Source: Archivesica marissinica
Taxonomy: Eukaryota; Mollusca; Bivalvia; Venerida; Vesicomyidae
Length of the DNA: 64,000 bases
Direction of reading: 5' to 3'
Assembly (NCBI GenBank): GCA_014843695.1
Contig: CM026394.1
Location: 34,052,164 to 34,116,163, forward strand
Shown piece by piece: positions 45,342 to 55,977 of this stretch (positions are counted from its first letter, which is position 1; each line of letters begins with the position of its first letter). Below the pieces are notes generated by a model, which was given only the letters and a program-made list of their open reading frames with translations, searched no databases and was not told the DNA's origin. A program made the position numbers and the translations under genes.

Positions 45342-47347
45342 GTAATGTGTTTGGTGGTGATTATTAGTACAGAAATTACATTCCCACAAACCGCATCGCA
45401 TCAGAGCATTTATTATAAAGATTTCAAAGAAAATAAAACTCCACCGTAATCAGAGTTGTTATTATTATACGCCTGTCATCGGTGTGATACATTGCAGATC
45501 ATTTTATCAACGTTATTTGAGCAACTAATTCATCCCATAATATGCTGAACATATTTTGTTATTTTTTGTATTTAAGTTTATTTAACGTCGCTTAACCACT
45601 CGACCACGAAGGCGGTCTCGGAACATATTCTATGTAGCTAAGACTTATATGTATGTAATCAATGTTTTTCAGTGCAATGTTTGTCAATCCTGTGAAAGAA
45701 CGGGATGAAAAGACTATAGAAATGCACAATCTACAACCAGATGTGATGAAGACTGTGATTGGCTACATGTATACCGGAAATATCCAACTGACCAATGAGA
45801 ATGTTCAAGACTTCTTAATGACGGCTACAATGCTGGAACTGACGCATCTAATCGAAAACTGTGCAAATTACATGATACGTGAGGTTTGCTTAGAAAATTG
45901 TGTAGAAATATTCATATTTGCATCACATTTTGCCTGCATGAAATTAAAACTTCATGTCAAGCATTATATTCTGCAACACTTTTCGGATATTGCCACAGAC
46001 GAAATTCTCTATGAATTAGACGTAAGTGAATTCGAAGAACTAATTGCAAGCGATGACATTTCAGTAGAAACGGAAGAGGAAGTGTTTGAAGCAATCCAAA
46101 AATGGACTCATATGAAAGAATCACGCTCTATTTTCTTCCCGCGGTTGTTTAAACACGTGCGATTGCCATTGATACGCGACGAATACTTCAACCGTCATAT
46201 CAAACAACATTCAGTAGTCAACAGTGATCCAATTTGTGAGAATATGTTATCAACATTCAGTTTGTACAAACTGAAACGCTCATCAAATTTTGATCTCACT
46301 CCGCCGCCAGCTACAGGATATGACGACTGTGACATGAACTCAAAACCAAGGCATGGAATGTTTAACAGACACTTGTTAGTATTTTCTGGTGGATCCATTG
46401 ACAAGCACGAACGTTCATTAACTGCGTTCGACCCTGTTACACTAAAGAATTACATAGGCGTCAAACCACATCCTACATTTGAATTCAAATTCAAAATCGA
46501 TTTTTATCAAGTCGCAACAACCGCTGACAATAATCTATATTTCATTGGCGGTATTTATTATGATGATCATCATTTTGAAGACGCTGGTCCTGCCTTAGAA
46601 GACGTCTATATGTACAACATGAAAACTGTTGCATGGGAACGTCGAAGTCCGCTAAGAAAGCCACGGTGTTGTTTCTCCGTTGCTGTGCGTGATAACGCGA
46701 TATTTGTGATCGGTGGTAAATCGGTGTACCCGAGAGGTATGCCGTTAGATTCAGTAGAATGTTATGATGCCGACAACGACATCTGGAATAGTCTTACACC
46801 GGTTCCAATTTGCATTTATAACCACGCCTCTTCCGTTACAAACGACGCCATCTTTGTTTTTGGCGGGAGGGATGAGGACGATGATTACCTTGATACCGTG
46901 TTACGGTACGATATTCTAAGAGACAGCTGGACTTTAATCACAACTCAAATGATCAAGCCTCGTACGCAGTTTTCTGCTTTCACTTTCAAGAATTGCATCT
47001 ATCTGGTAGGCGGAGTTACAGTGCATGAGAATATTCTGACTGTGGCGATATACGATCCAATTAAGAATAGATGGAAATATGGACAAGATTTTCCCGAGGA
47101 AAGGAAAATAACAGCATCGAGTTTTCATGACGGAACTATATTCGTCTGCGGAGGTGTACGTCATCTGTGTTTGAGTGGGCGACGATCCCGACTTGTAGAA
47201 TCACGTGATTTGTACAAATACGACATTGGAAGAAACACATGGACAAAAGTTGTAAAACTCGTTCAGTACGCAAATACGCAAGCAGTCACATGCGCTGTAC
47301 TTAATACAAAATACCTTGAAGAAAGTGACTACGTCAGCACGATGTAA
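45190..47347 (+). CDS. Kelch-like (KLHL) BTB-BACK-Kelch protein, two coding exons
   Basis: Coding parts 45190-45341 and 45673-47347 join in phase (CG|T, Arg51) to 608 residues, the usual KLHL length. The BTB domain spans about residues 20-120 (LTDVTLQIND, HRNVLAAASPYFRAMF, GYMYTGNIQL). BACK follows at about 125-235 (CVEIFIFASHFACMKLK, then EVFEAIQKW). Six Kelch blades occupy about 285-590, with repeated GG-Y-W patterns (FGGRDEDD, VIGGKSVYPRG, LVGGVTV, VCGGVR). KLHL proteins act as substrate adaptors of cullin-3 ubiquitin ligases: BTB and the following 3-box bind CUL3 and Kelch binds the substrate. The exact paralogue is not assigned. ATG at 45190 and the better-context ATG at 45199 (ACCATGG) are in frame. 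An upstream non-coding exon is implied by the acceptor at 45174. The frame is intact. Confidence 0.95.
45342..45672 (+). other. KLHL intron
   Basis: 331-bp GT-AG intron within the BTB domain. Near 45580-45640 it holds a fragment resembling a reversed SINE E head (TTAACCACTCGACCACGAAG). Confidence 0.85.
45673..47347 (+). CDS. KLHL main exon (rest of BTB, BACK, Kelch)
   Basis: Acceptor AATGTTTTTCAG ends at 45672. The exon is open for 558 codons to TAA 47345-47347. No clear AATAAA lies between the stop and the SINE C copy that begins at 47390. Confidence 0.93.
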
Positions 47348-47389
47348 GCATATATTAAAGTCACCTTGAACTGGAACATCGTTAGTAGT

Positions 47390-47602
47390 TTAGTTTATAC
47401 AAATTTAGTTTAACTCGATCGCGAAACAAGTTTTTGCAACGGTAGATTAATCGCTCTCGAGACCTCATTCCTGATGGAAACCATCACCCTGAGGGAGAGA
47501 GAACAGGCAATGTGGAATTTAAATGCCTTACCTAAGGGCACACTCGTAACGGCTATAGCTAGGCTCGAATATTCACACACACGAAGACGAACTGTTCGCT
47601 GC
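47390..47602 (-). mobile_element. SINE family C just downstream of KLHL
   Basis: TACAAATTTAGTTTAACTCG, CTCGAGACCTCATTCCTGAT and TGCCTTACCTAAGGGCACAC, complement of 44233. It may lie in the KLHL 3' UTR. Confidence 0.8.
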
Positions 47603-48405
47603 GACTTTTTAAGATGAATTGTTGGATTAGACATATGTCAGTGCCTCTTCAACATACAAAATACAGGTAAAAACTTTGGGTCACTAATTAGAGTTGCTAT
47701 AATCATACATTGTATTCGTTACAAAATCAGTATTCGACACAAAAACAGATCCATCCTTTTTAACATTTTTAATGTAATTATGAACATTGTTGAACAATAT
47801 CAGTAATAATCCTATTTTGACTAGGTTAGACGTTTTATCACAAGACTCTTCGAAGCTCCAATTGTCCGTAGCAAACCATAATAGCAATGGCATTAATGTG
47901 CATACAGTACTTTTAGCATGTTTATTAACATTGCTGTCATAAAAAACTGGACATTTCAAACAATACAATTTCGTTTGATAATCATGAATATATCTTTAAT
48001 AGTTTCATGTTTATTGGCAGTATGAGCAATATATTGCCTGTGGCCATTTACACAAGGATAAACTATAGCAAAGACATACACAAATACACAAATACATACA
48101 TACACATTTTTAAGAAACAGTGATATTATCTAGTGTATGTTTTCTTAGCCACATCTATTCGTTTTTATACTTATACCTTAGCAATTCCCATTTATTCATA
48201 GATGACCTGATAGTACTGAGTTTCTGTACACAAGGCCAATATATATATTATCAAAGTATTTAGTTATTACACTTCTGTATTTCGTACAGCATAGCAAAAA
48301 GTGATACTCCGATTCAACAATATTTTGGTTACATAGTTTACATAAACAATTTATTTTCTCTTTCTACATCATTTTGTCTACCAAATTCATTTTGTGTGAA
48401 CATAA
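47603..48405. other. No gene seen
   Basis: AT-rich sequence. A minus-strand frame at 47684-47968 has no splice or domain support. Confidence 0.4.
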
Positions 48406-48409
48406 TCTT

Positions 48410-48620
48410 GTATGTATGTTCCATTAATGTCAAACCCCTTGCGGGGACCTAGACTTGTTTTCCTGGACATGCTTAGCCGACCTAAGTGGTTAACCAATAC
48501 TAAGCAATGTGTGTGAGGTGACTTGCTCAATGACACTACATACGTGGCCTTACCGAGTATCGAACCCGGGGCCGTTCGATTCCAAATCCGACGCTCTACC
48601 ACTGAACCACGGACACCACA
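48410..48620 (-). mobile_element. SINE family B (full length)
   Basis: TTCCATTAATGTCAAACCCC, AGCAATGTGTGTGAGGTGAC, GTATCGAACCCGGGGCCG (B box complement) and ACCACTGAACCACGGACACC. Confidence 0.87.
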
Positions 48621-49024
48621 CTATCTTAAAGCATGTGAACCATTTCTTCATATATAAAAGACGATGACAGCACACTAAGTAACCTTTAAGCCAGTGTATA
48701 ACTACTTAGCAACGCGTGTTACAACATTGAACTGTTAATTACGTTTAAGTAGATGATTTGACGTTACGTTACGTTACGTCTTTAAAGATGTATTCGTCGT
48801 TACACCATTTCAAGATCAATTGTTCGATAAGTATTTGGAAATTCATCGCCAGGTATTGCGTCAGATTCAGAGAAGATCGTTAATTCTTAGATACATCTTT
48901 GTTCATAATCAGTGTCCTGTGTGGCAGTATATACACTCATATAAACAGACGAACAGTACAGTATGTGTTATCTACGTTTGTATTTGTTTGCCTGTGTGTG
49001 TGTTCGTATTGGGGTATCATCAGT

Positions 49025-49215
49025 TTATGTCATATGGCGACTCACCAGCTACTATTGGTGAAGGAAGTCCCCGGGTGCACCTCCGAGTAGTATTTACGGC
49101 ATGGACTGGCACCACAGACCTTCTACAGCCCATCTGGATAGCTTCCTCACTTGAAAGAATTCGACAGTCCCAATGGAAGTTGAACCTAAGCGGTGATCAG
49201 ATGGGCAAGTCTGCG
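49025..49215 (-). mobile_element. SINE family D
   Basis: CCCCGGGTGCACCTCCGAGT, GACCTTCTACAGCC, ATAGCTTCCTCACTTGAAAG, GAACCTAAGCGGTGATCAG. The overlapping 198-codon plus-strand frame is an artefact. Confidence 0.7.
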
Positions 49216-49438
49216 ACCGTAGGCCCTTATTTACATTTACAATTGAAGAAGGGTTTATTTGTACCTCTTTGCTCAGTATTCGGATATGAAGTAGGACGTT
49301 ATGTCTTTTCTCACAGGGTAAATGTAGGGTCCGCCATTTTGAAATCCAAAATGGCCGCTTTCCCCGGCTCAAATTTTGGGCAACCCTTCCATTCCATATT
49401 TTTGACACCCCAATGAATCACTGTGCCACGTTTCAGAA

Positions 49439-49575
49439 TGGGGCTTTTTTACACACTGTGTGATTTAGCCCCAATTGTTGGGGCTTTTATACACACTGAT
49501 TGTTGGGGCTTTTTTACACACTGATTGTTGGGGCTTTTTACACACTGCGTTATTTAGCGTTATTTAGCCCAACAA
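49439..49575. repeat. Left terminal inverted repeat of the Polinton
   Basis: TGGGGCTTTTTTACACACTG, TGTGATTTAGCCCCA, then tandem GATTGTTGGGGCTTTTTTAC-type subrepeats. It pairs in order with 54211-54345. Confidence 0.85.
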
Positions 49576-49768
49576 TTGTGGATGTTGGAGGCTATTTTAC
49601 GCATTGTGGGATATAGCTCCAAAATGGATGTTGGGCGATATTACGCATTGTGGAAAAGTGCACCATCCGATTCCGGTTGGTGATTGGGTAAAATGATAAA
49701 ATGATCGATGAAATGTATTAAGTTACAGAGCGTGCGGCATTCTCTTCATTATTACGCAAACTGTTAGA

Positions 49769-50887
49769 ATGAATCCATCGGAAAAAGAGGAATTGTTAAG
49801 GAAGTATTATTTCGATACAAAAAATCCAGCCTCGTACGCAGGTCCGGTGAAATTGCTTAAAGTGTTCCGGAAAAAGCATCCCGGCGAATTTAGTATACAG
49901 TTTATTAAAAGCTGGCTGAACAATCAAGATTCTTATTCTTTTCAAAAGCAAGTTCGACGTCGGATTAAAACTGCTAGAGTTTGTGTGACGTACATCAATG
50001 AAATGTGGGATATTGATCTGCTTAGTATGACTAATCTATCGGAGGAGAATGATGGAATACGTTTTCTTCTGTTCGCTATCGATGTGTTTTCTAGAAAGCT
50101 ATGTGTTAAGCCACTAAAAGATAAAACTGCGAAGTCCGTTTTGAAAGTCATGGAAGCGATTCTGAAAGATTATTAGCCAGACAAGATTCGTTCCGATAAG
50201 GGTTCTGAGTTCTTAAATCAGTGGTTTAAGAAACTTATGAAGGACGAAAACATATTTTTTTCCACAACACAGAGTCCTATTAACGCCAACTACTGCGAAC
50301 GTGTACAAAAAAGTATAAAAGCTATTCTCTATATGATGATGAGGCATCGACGTACTTATAGATATATAGATGACTTGAACAATATAGTAACCAATTATAA
50401 TGCTACACCGCATCGGGGTTTAGCGTATTTAGCGCCCAATCAGATTAATAACGAAAATGAAGCAGATGTGTGGGCTAACGTGTATTTGAAAAAATCTACA
50501 TCTAAAGACAATGGAAAACCGCATTATCGATTCAAAATTGGGGATTTGGTGAGAATATCTTTTAGCAAGCAACCATTCCGTAGAGCGTATCAAGAACACT
50601 ATACGACTGAGGTGTTTAAGGTGGCTGGAAGACTATTGATGCAAGGTATTCCTATGTATAAATTGAAGGACTTACATGATGATTCCATTAAGGGAAATTT
50701 TTATACGGCGGAACTACAGAAAATCGAGAAGGATACGAACAGCCTTTGGTTTATTGAAAAGATATTGAAACGTAAGAAGAAAAATAAAACACTTTATTAC
50801 TTCGTGCGCTGGTTAGGTTTTCCGGATAGCTTTAATAGTTGGGTCTCTGCGGATAACGTCAAGCACACCACAGAAAGCGATAAATAA
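49769..50887 (+). pseudogene. Polinton integrase (rve core plus chromodomain) with a premature TAG
   Basis: The frame starting MNPSEKEELLRKYYFD runs through WDIDLLSM (first catalytic Asp) to an in-frame TAG at 50174-50176. It then resumes in the same frame with RSDKGSEF (second Asp) and NYCERVQKSIK (Glu, about 33 residues on), then a C-terminal chromodomain (FVRWLGFPDSFNSWV). Total length without the stop would be about 372 codons, normal for Polinton integrases. The role in the family is insertion of element DNA into the genome. All three acidic residues remain, so the single stop is the only visible lesion. N-terminal residues NPASYAGPVKLLKVFRKKHP are typical of the family. Confidence 0.9.
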
Positions 50888-50889
50888 AC

Positions 50890-51135
50890 ATGATGGATCG
50901 TTACGTGTATATTAAAAGTGATGATAGCAACAGTTACTTCTCGGACAATGAAGTATATAAGTTCAAAGTGAATTTACCCTCTCGAATGTCGTTACGGGGG
51001 ATGTGGAAAGTGGCATTGATAGAATTTCGTGTCAGCGAAAATTCGAGAATGAAGAAAACAAAACATAGTGATGCGCTTTGCATTTACTCTAACCTATGCA
51101 TGGAAAGTGTGGTTCATAGAAAACGAGTAAAGTAA
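50890..51135 (+). CDS. Small Polinton-associated protein, 81 aa, possibly truncated
   Basis: ATG at 50890 is three bases after the integrase stop. It contains IKSDDSNSYFSDNEVYKFKV and GMWKVALIEF. A short protein of this type lies beside the integrase in other Polintons and adintoviruses as I remember them. Its function is not known to me; a structural or virion-associated role is a guess. The C-terminal half may have been lost, since the frame ends abruptly in HRKRVK. Confidence 0.6.
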   Translation: MMDRYVYIKSDDSNSYFSDNEVYKFKVNLPSRMSLRGMWKVALIEFRVSENSRMKKTKHSDALCIYSNLCMESVVHRKRVK

Positions 51136-51139
51136 AGGT

Positions 51140-51484
51140 TTGACATCGCTAACCAATCAGGAGGTAGTAGACAGTCACGTGTCATACCAATCGATATTTC
51201 GGGAGGAAATCAAACCAGCACAGTTACCTATTAAGGCAGTATCACCCGCGGAACAAACGGTACAGCAAGCTAAACGTGAGTTAGAGAGAGAGAATATTAA
51301 ACCGTCTGTTGTAGCAGAAATGATGCAGAAACCCAGAAAACGTCGACAGAGACGGACAGCGAGATCAGGAAAAATACAGAAAATTACCAAACGTCAAAAC
51401 GGTGCTAGACGAAAGAAAAATAATAATAGGAAATCGTATCAGAATCCGAACAAGAAGCGTACGATCAAGAACCGGGAAATCTAA
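51140..51484 (+). CDS. Basic Lys/Arg-rich protein, candidate core/DNA-binding protein
   Basis: The frame is open from a TTG-begun position to TAA at 51482-51484 and has no good ATG. The second half is strongly basic (KPRKRRQRRTARSGKIQK, ARRKKNNNRKS), as in virion core proteins that bind DNA. The N-terminal half has VVDSHVSYQSIFREEI and an amphipathic EQTVQQAKRELEREN helix. It may be the remains of a longer protein whose start was lost. The position between integrase and capsid supports a structural role (inference). Confidence 0.5.
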   Translation: MTSLTNQEVVDSHVSYQSIFREEIKPAQLPIKAVSPAEQTVQQAKRELERENIKPSVVAEMMQKPRKRRQRRTARSGKIQKITKRQNGARRKKNNNRKSYQNPNKKRTIKNREI

Positions 51485-51553
51485 TAATACCAGGAAGGAC
51501 ATATTTGGTATACTATAAAGACAAATACGAATCGAAATACAAGTAAAAACAAC

Positions 51554-53039
51554 ATGTCTGTGTTTAATGAAGAACGTTTTCATGAGAGACTTGTGTCAGA
51601 ACTGTCATTGTTTGACTTACCCAGCACACAAACTGGCGTAATGGGTGTATACTACGAAGAAATTCATGTGACTGACAATGTGAGTCCTATCGAATTCAGA
51701 ATTAGTGGACAAAATTCGATGGACTATATAGAAATGAAGGGATCGCAGATGTATGTTAAGCTAAGGGTGAAGAATAACGACAATTCTCGTCTAACGACAG
51801 CAAAAGTAGGACCCGCTAATTTGTTTCTCCAGGCTCTGTTTTCTTCGTGCGACGTCACTCTCCAAAACAAAGCTACAATTAGCTCCAGATACAATCCATA
51901 TAGAGCTTACATCAAAACCCTTCTAGAGTATGGGAAGGACGCTCAATCCCAGTTGGACGCTCTCAAGTATTTTGCATGGATTCCGCCGGGGAAGTCGGTG
52001 AAGTAGATCCCTCACAAACAAACAAGGTTCTATTCCAGAGAGCTAAACTAATCTCAACATCAAAAGTGCTGGACTTGCAAGGACCGATATTTCACGACAT
52101 GTTTTCCTTGTCGCGCTACTTGATGAATCAGGTGGATGTCAAAGTGAAACTGTACCGACGTTCTCCAGAATGTTGTCTTCTCTCTGTGGAGGAATCGCCG
52201 GAATTCAAGATTGTGATAGAGGACATCTACATCGTAGCGAAGAAGATTCAAGTTAATCCCGCATTAATCTACGGACACGCAGAAATACTAAAAACCACTA
52301 ATGCGAAATATCCATTCACGCGAGTCGAGTATCGGTCTCAAAGTATCGCTACCGGAAGTTCATCCTTCCACTAGGAAAACATGTTCCAAGGTCAGAAGCC
52401 TAACAAACTCGTCATAGGCTTCGTGAGTTCAAAAGCCCTGTCAGGGGACTACAAGACCAATCCGTTCTATTTCTTGAACTGCGCTATACAGAGTATCTGT
52501 CTATACGTCGATGGATTGCCAATTGGAGGTACTCCACTGAAGCTGGATTTCAGCGAGACTAATGGACAGACATCCGTACGTGCCTATATAAACGCATTCA
52601 CTTCCGATGGTAAATGGAGACAGGACGAGGGCAATCAACTGAGCCGAGCGCTCTTTAACTCCGGGGCTACGCTGTTCACCTCCCAGTTGGAACCCAACTT
52701 CTTGCACCACGGAGAATACTTGTCATTTGTTAAGACGGGCAATGTAAAATTGGATGTGCAGTTTTCCGCTCCCCTATCAGGTATGTTAATAATTATTATA
52801 ATATAAAATCCACTATAATGCATTCTTCTCGTTTTTTTATCTATTTTAATTGTTTTTTTAACAATTAATTCATTACAAAATGACCGAATAAAGTAAAGTA
52901 TGTTTCTATGTCCGATTTATTATATCGTTTAAAAATATCTTCTTTTAATATCGTTTTAGATATTATAAGTTGCATAGTATACAGCGAAGGTTCGGGTTAC
53001 TTCGAAATCAATCAGGAGAGAGACATTGTTGTAGAATGA
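51554..53039 (+). pseudogene. Polinton major capsid protein (double jelly-roll type), broken, with an intron-like interruption
   Basis: ATG 51554 begins MSVFNEERFHERLVSELSLF and continues with EIHVTDNVSPIEFRISGQNS, typical of Polinton capsid proteins. A frame change lies near 52000 (the first frame stops at 52006; the second is open from about 51976). An in-frame TAG is at 52372-52374. The frame then continues with [19 protein letters not shown] and [19 protein letters not shown] to 52780. There CAG|GTATGT (52781) and ATCGTTTTAG|AT (52959) bound a 179-bp AT-rich segment. Beyond it, in matching phase, a conserved-looking C-terminus (GYFEINQERDIVVE) ends at TGA 53037-53039. The stop overlaps the protease ATG by four bases (ATGA). 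Confidence 0.87.
52781..52959 (+). other. Intron-like segment in the capsid gene
   Basis: 179 bp, very AT-rich, with GTATGT at the start and TTTTAG at the end. Removing it keeps phase (phase 1 on both sides) and links the capsid body to its C-terminal tail. Polinton genes can carry introns in animal genomes; an AT-rich insertion with fortuitous ends is the alternative. Confidence 0.65.
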
Positions 53040-53535
53040 ATACGACGGAGCTACAATGCTGCATTGATTGTGACCCGCTGTTGAAGAAACGTGTTGATGG
53101 AGTTTTTATACCTACGAAATTATTAAAATTACCCGTTGGATTCATTGCTAATACCGACATTCATTCGAAGGAGGGGAGACATTGGTGCGCCTTTATCGTA
53201 GACAATAACCGACAAGTGGAATGTTTCGATTCCTACGGGCTGTCACCCGTACATAATTCGTCATACTTTAAAAAATGGTTGAATGACAATTCAGTAACGG
53301 CCAAATATAATTACGCCCACAGAGCGATTATTCAAATGTTTGCGGATTATATTGTTTGTTTTATCTTCGTCAAGCATTGAGTGGACATGCTGTGAATGAC
53401 ATTATTGATTATTTCGACGATTCAAACTTTACTATCAATAATAGTTTTATATTCAATTACATTTCACATATATATTCGGATTGTATAAAGAATGCGTGTG
53501 TATATAATCAGACTTGTAAACCATTAATAAAGTGA
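53036..53535 (+). pseudogene. Polinton adenain-like cysteine protease, frameshifted before the catalytic Cys region
   Basis: ATG 53036 starts MNTTELQCCIDCDPLLKKRV. Family motifs follow: PTKLLKLPVGFIANTD, GRHWCAFIVD (catalytic His region) and ECFDSYGLS (Asp region). The frame is lost around 53322-53333. The segment with the catalytic Cys (NVCGLYC, Cys codon 53341-53343) and the C-terminal tail is in another frame, 53332-53535, ending TGA 53533-53535. In Polintons this enzyme is expected to mature capsid proteins, as adenain does in adenoviruses. As read it cannot give a full-length enzyme. Confidence 0.87.
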
Positions 53536-53539
53536 TAGT

Positions 53540-54210
53540 GAAACCCCATTGTTTTGTGTCTTTCATTTGGGAGGGAACAAAATCACAAGACCGTAACCTG
53601 TGTTTATTTATTTTTCCTATTTAAAGAATAATGAAGGCATTTTACGCATGCATACTAATAATCAAAGATGACTTGAGAATATGACGAAACAATTCGTCAA
53701 GTTCAATATTCAATTTAGGTGAATCAGATATAACATGCTATGCTAGTTATATATAACTTTTAACGTTACAACAGTCAGCGTGGTGGCCTAAATGATATGA
53801 CAATGAGCTATCACAGTTCTCGTATCGCAGGTAGTTCGAGTCCCAACTGGATAACTGTTTTTTATTTTTCTGCACACATAATGTCACGAATTAATACATA
53901 ACTTGGAGATGTTCGTGCATTTGTATCTATAGTAAAATTAAAATGTACATTGCATGTATATGCGTAGTTATATGTACGTTATATAGCAGTGCTGAGTTTG
54001 TGGACCGCACAATCATAGTCCATACAGTGTCGATGCTAACGAAATTATGAAGACGGGGGGGGGATAATGTTGCAATTGTGTTAGCAACGTTTTACACAAG
54101 TAATTACAATATCTCGGTTATACATCAACAATATATCTCGGTTATACAAACCAAGATATATCGGGATGCTTTTTCCCCCGAGCACTTTAAGCAATTTCTC
54201 CGTACCTGCG
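53540..54210. other. Non-coding right part of the Polinton
   Basis: No gene seen. A tRNA-like stretch at 53780-53852 (GTGGTGGCCTAAATGATATG, then GGTAGTTCGAGTCCCAAC) may be a SINE head. A poly-G run is at 54054-54063. Confidence 0.45.
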
Positions 54211-54345
54211 TCACAATGAGTAAGGGCTAAATCACGCAGTGTGTAAAAAGCCCCAACAATCAGTGTGTAAAAAAAACCCAACAATGAGTGTGTAAAAAGC
54301 CCCAACAAGTGGGGCTAAATCACACAGTGTGTAAAAAAAGCCCCA
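54211..54345. repeat. Right terminal inverted repeat of the Polinton
   Basis: Read in complement from 54345: TGGGGCTTTTTTTACACACT, TGTGATTTAGCCCCA, TTGTTGGGGCTTTTTACAC, parallel to the left repeat with small length changes in T runs. Confidence 0.85.
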
Positions 54346-54645
54346 GGTGTGTAAGTTTGCCCCCACCATTATTATACTACTAATGTGGTCACAATTTGAA
54401 GGATTTGCCTAACATTTGTATCTTAACATGTATACTAAAGGTGAATTGTTCGTTGTTCATGTCCCGTGTATAATCTATTCATTGTATTACTTTGTTCTGT
54501 GATATTACTCCGATGCCGACCCTTCTTGTTAACGTTAGCGTATCGCAAACACTTGTTAATTTATTGATTTTGTTTTGTTTTTCTACTTTTGTTAAATAAA
54601 CTATTTATACAAACGTTAGTATTCAATAACTTCCAATCTGTGTCT
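54346..54645. other. No gene seen
   Basis: AT-rich spacer between the Polinton and the 72-bp array. Confidence 0.4.
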
Positions 54646-54647
54646 TA

Positions 54648-55495
54648 GTGAGGAACGTTGTGGATGAGAGTTAGGATAGAGCAATGGATGACACTGCAAA
54701 ACAACTCACTGGTATATCGGTGAGGGATGTGGTGGATGAGAGTTAGGACAGAGCAATGGATGACACTGCAAAACAACTCACTGGTATATCGGTGAGGGAT
54801 GTGGTGGATGAGAGTTAGGACAGAGCAATGGATGACACTGCAAAACAACTCACTGGTATATCGGTGAGGGATGTGGTGGATGAGAGTTAGGACAGAGCAA
54901 TGGATGACACTGCAAAACAACTCACTGGTATATCGGTGAGGGATGTGGTGGATGAGAGTTAGGACAGAGCAATGGATGACACTGCAAAACAACTCACTGG
55001 TATATCGGTGAGGGATGTGGTGGATGAGAGTTAGGACAGAGCAATGGATGACACTGCAAAACAACTCACTGGTATATCGGTGAGGGATGTGGTGGATGAG
55101 AGTTAGGACAGAGCAATGGATGACACTGCAAAACAACTCACTGGTATATCGGTGAGGGATGTGGTGGATGAGAGTTAGGAAAGGGCAATGGATGGCACCG
55201 CAAAACAACTCATCGGTATATTGGTGAGGGATGTGGCGGATGGTATGTAGGAAAGGGCAATGGATGACAGGGAAAAACAACTCACCGGTATATCGGTGAG
55301 GGGTGTGGCGGATGAGATGTAGGAAAGGGCAATGGATGACACTGCAAAACAACTCACCGGTATATCGGTGAGGGGTGTGGCGGATGAGATGTAGGAAAGG
55401 GCAATGGATGGCACCGCAAAACAACTCACCGGTATATATGTAAGGAACGTTGTGGATGAGATTTAGGAAAGGGTAATGAACAACGCAATAAACCA
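54648..55495. repeat. 72-bp minisatellite, about twelve copies
   Basis: The unit contains GTGAGGGATGTGGTGGATGA, GAGTTAGGACAGAGCAATGG and ATGACACTGCAAAACAACTC. Left copies are nearly identical and right copies diverge (from about 55190), so the array grew from right to left. Single related units occur at 55500-55660, 56150-56260 and, in complement, 32985-33050, all in the flank of the thrombospondin-repeat exon. The 283-codon minus frame is only the repeat (72 divides by three). Confidence 0.95.
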
Positions 55496-55930
55496 ACTCA
55501 CAAGTTATACGGTGAACGACGTGTTGAGCGATTTAACAAAGCAATGAATAATACAGCAAAACAATTCACCGGTATATCAGTGGGAGAAGTTGGGGAGGAG
55601 ATGCAACAGGAATATTGTTCAGCACCGCCCAATAAATCACAAGGATATCGGTGAGGGTGGAGGGGGTATCAATAAAGGAATGAATCGCTGATTAATAGTT
55701 TCATCGGGGTAGGAACACATTGGTTAAAGTATGTGGAGACCGAAGGCATCCACGCTAACTTTAAACACGCTCAATGTAGTTCATACCCCGATGGACAATA
55801 TTAACACGCAATTCATTACTTATATTTTATATTTTATATTAATTATTCTGTTCAATGACACAAAGAAATTAGCATACTTTTAAATGTAGTTAGTACAAAC
55901 TTGAGACTTGCAGTCTGTCGGACATCGTAA
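55496..55930. other. Degenerate single units of the 72-bp repeat, no gene seen
   Basis: Scattered CAAAACAATTCACCGGTATA and ATATCGGTGAGGG motifs among unique sequence. Confidence 0.5.
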
Positions 55931-55971
55931 ATAGATCATCATTGGAACAGCGTAATATTCAAGATACACCC

Positions 55972-55977
55972 TTTATT
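55972..55977 (-). promoter_or_regulatory. Candidate polyadenylation signal AATAAA (minus strand)
   Basis: TTTATT on the plus strand, 427 bp beyond the stop of the thrombospondin-repeat gene in its direction of transcription. Confidence 0.35.

Larger units (their letters stand above)
49439..54345 (+). mobile_element. Polinton/Maverick element, internally deleted (4.9 kb), with inverted terminal repeats
   Basis: Five Polinton-type genes on one strand lie between inverted repeats at 49439-49575 and 54211-54345. Polintons are large self-synthesising DNA transposons, related to adintoviruses, that normally span 15-20 kb and encode a protein-primed DNA polymerase B, a retroviral-type integrase, a packaging ATPase, capsid proteins and an adenain-like protease. 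Here polymerase and ATPase are absent and several genes carry stops or frame changes, so this is a decayed, internally deleted copy. No convincing 6-bp target duplication was found at the outer edges of the repeats. The true ends could therefore lie slightly outside. Confidence 0.85.

Noticed and set aside
48820..49416. 198-codon plus-strand frame
   Set aside because: It runs through a reversed SINE D and a dispersed repeat, with no domain or splice support.
52970..53035. Protease start upstream of 53036
   Set aside because: That stretch is better read as the capsid C-terminus in another frame; the ATG at 53036 begins the conserved protease sequence.
54645..55496. 283-codon minus-strand frame with a 24-residue repeat
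   Set aside because: A pure 72-bp satellite without splice sites or start context. The homologous single-copy flank is non-coding.
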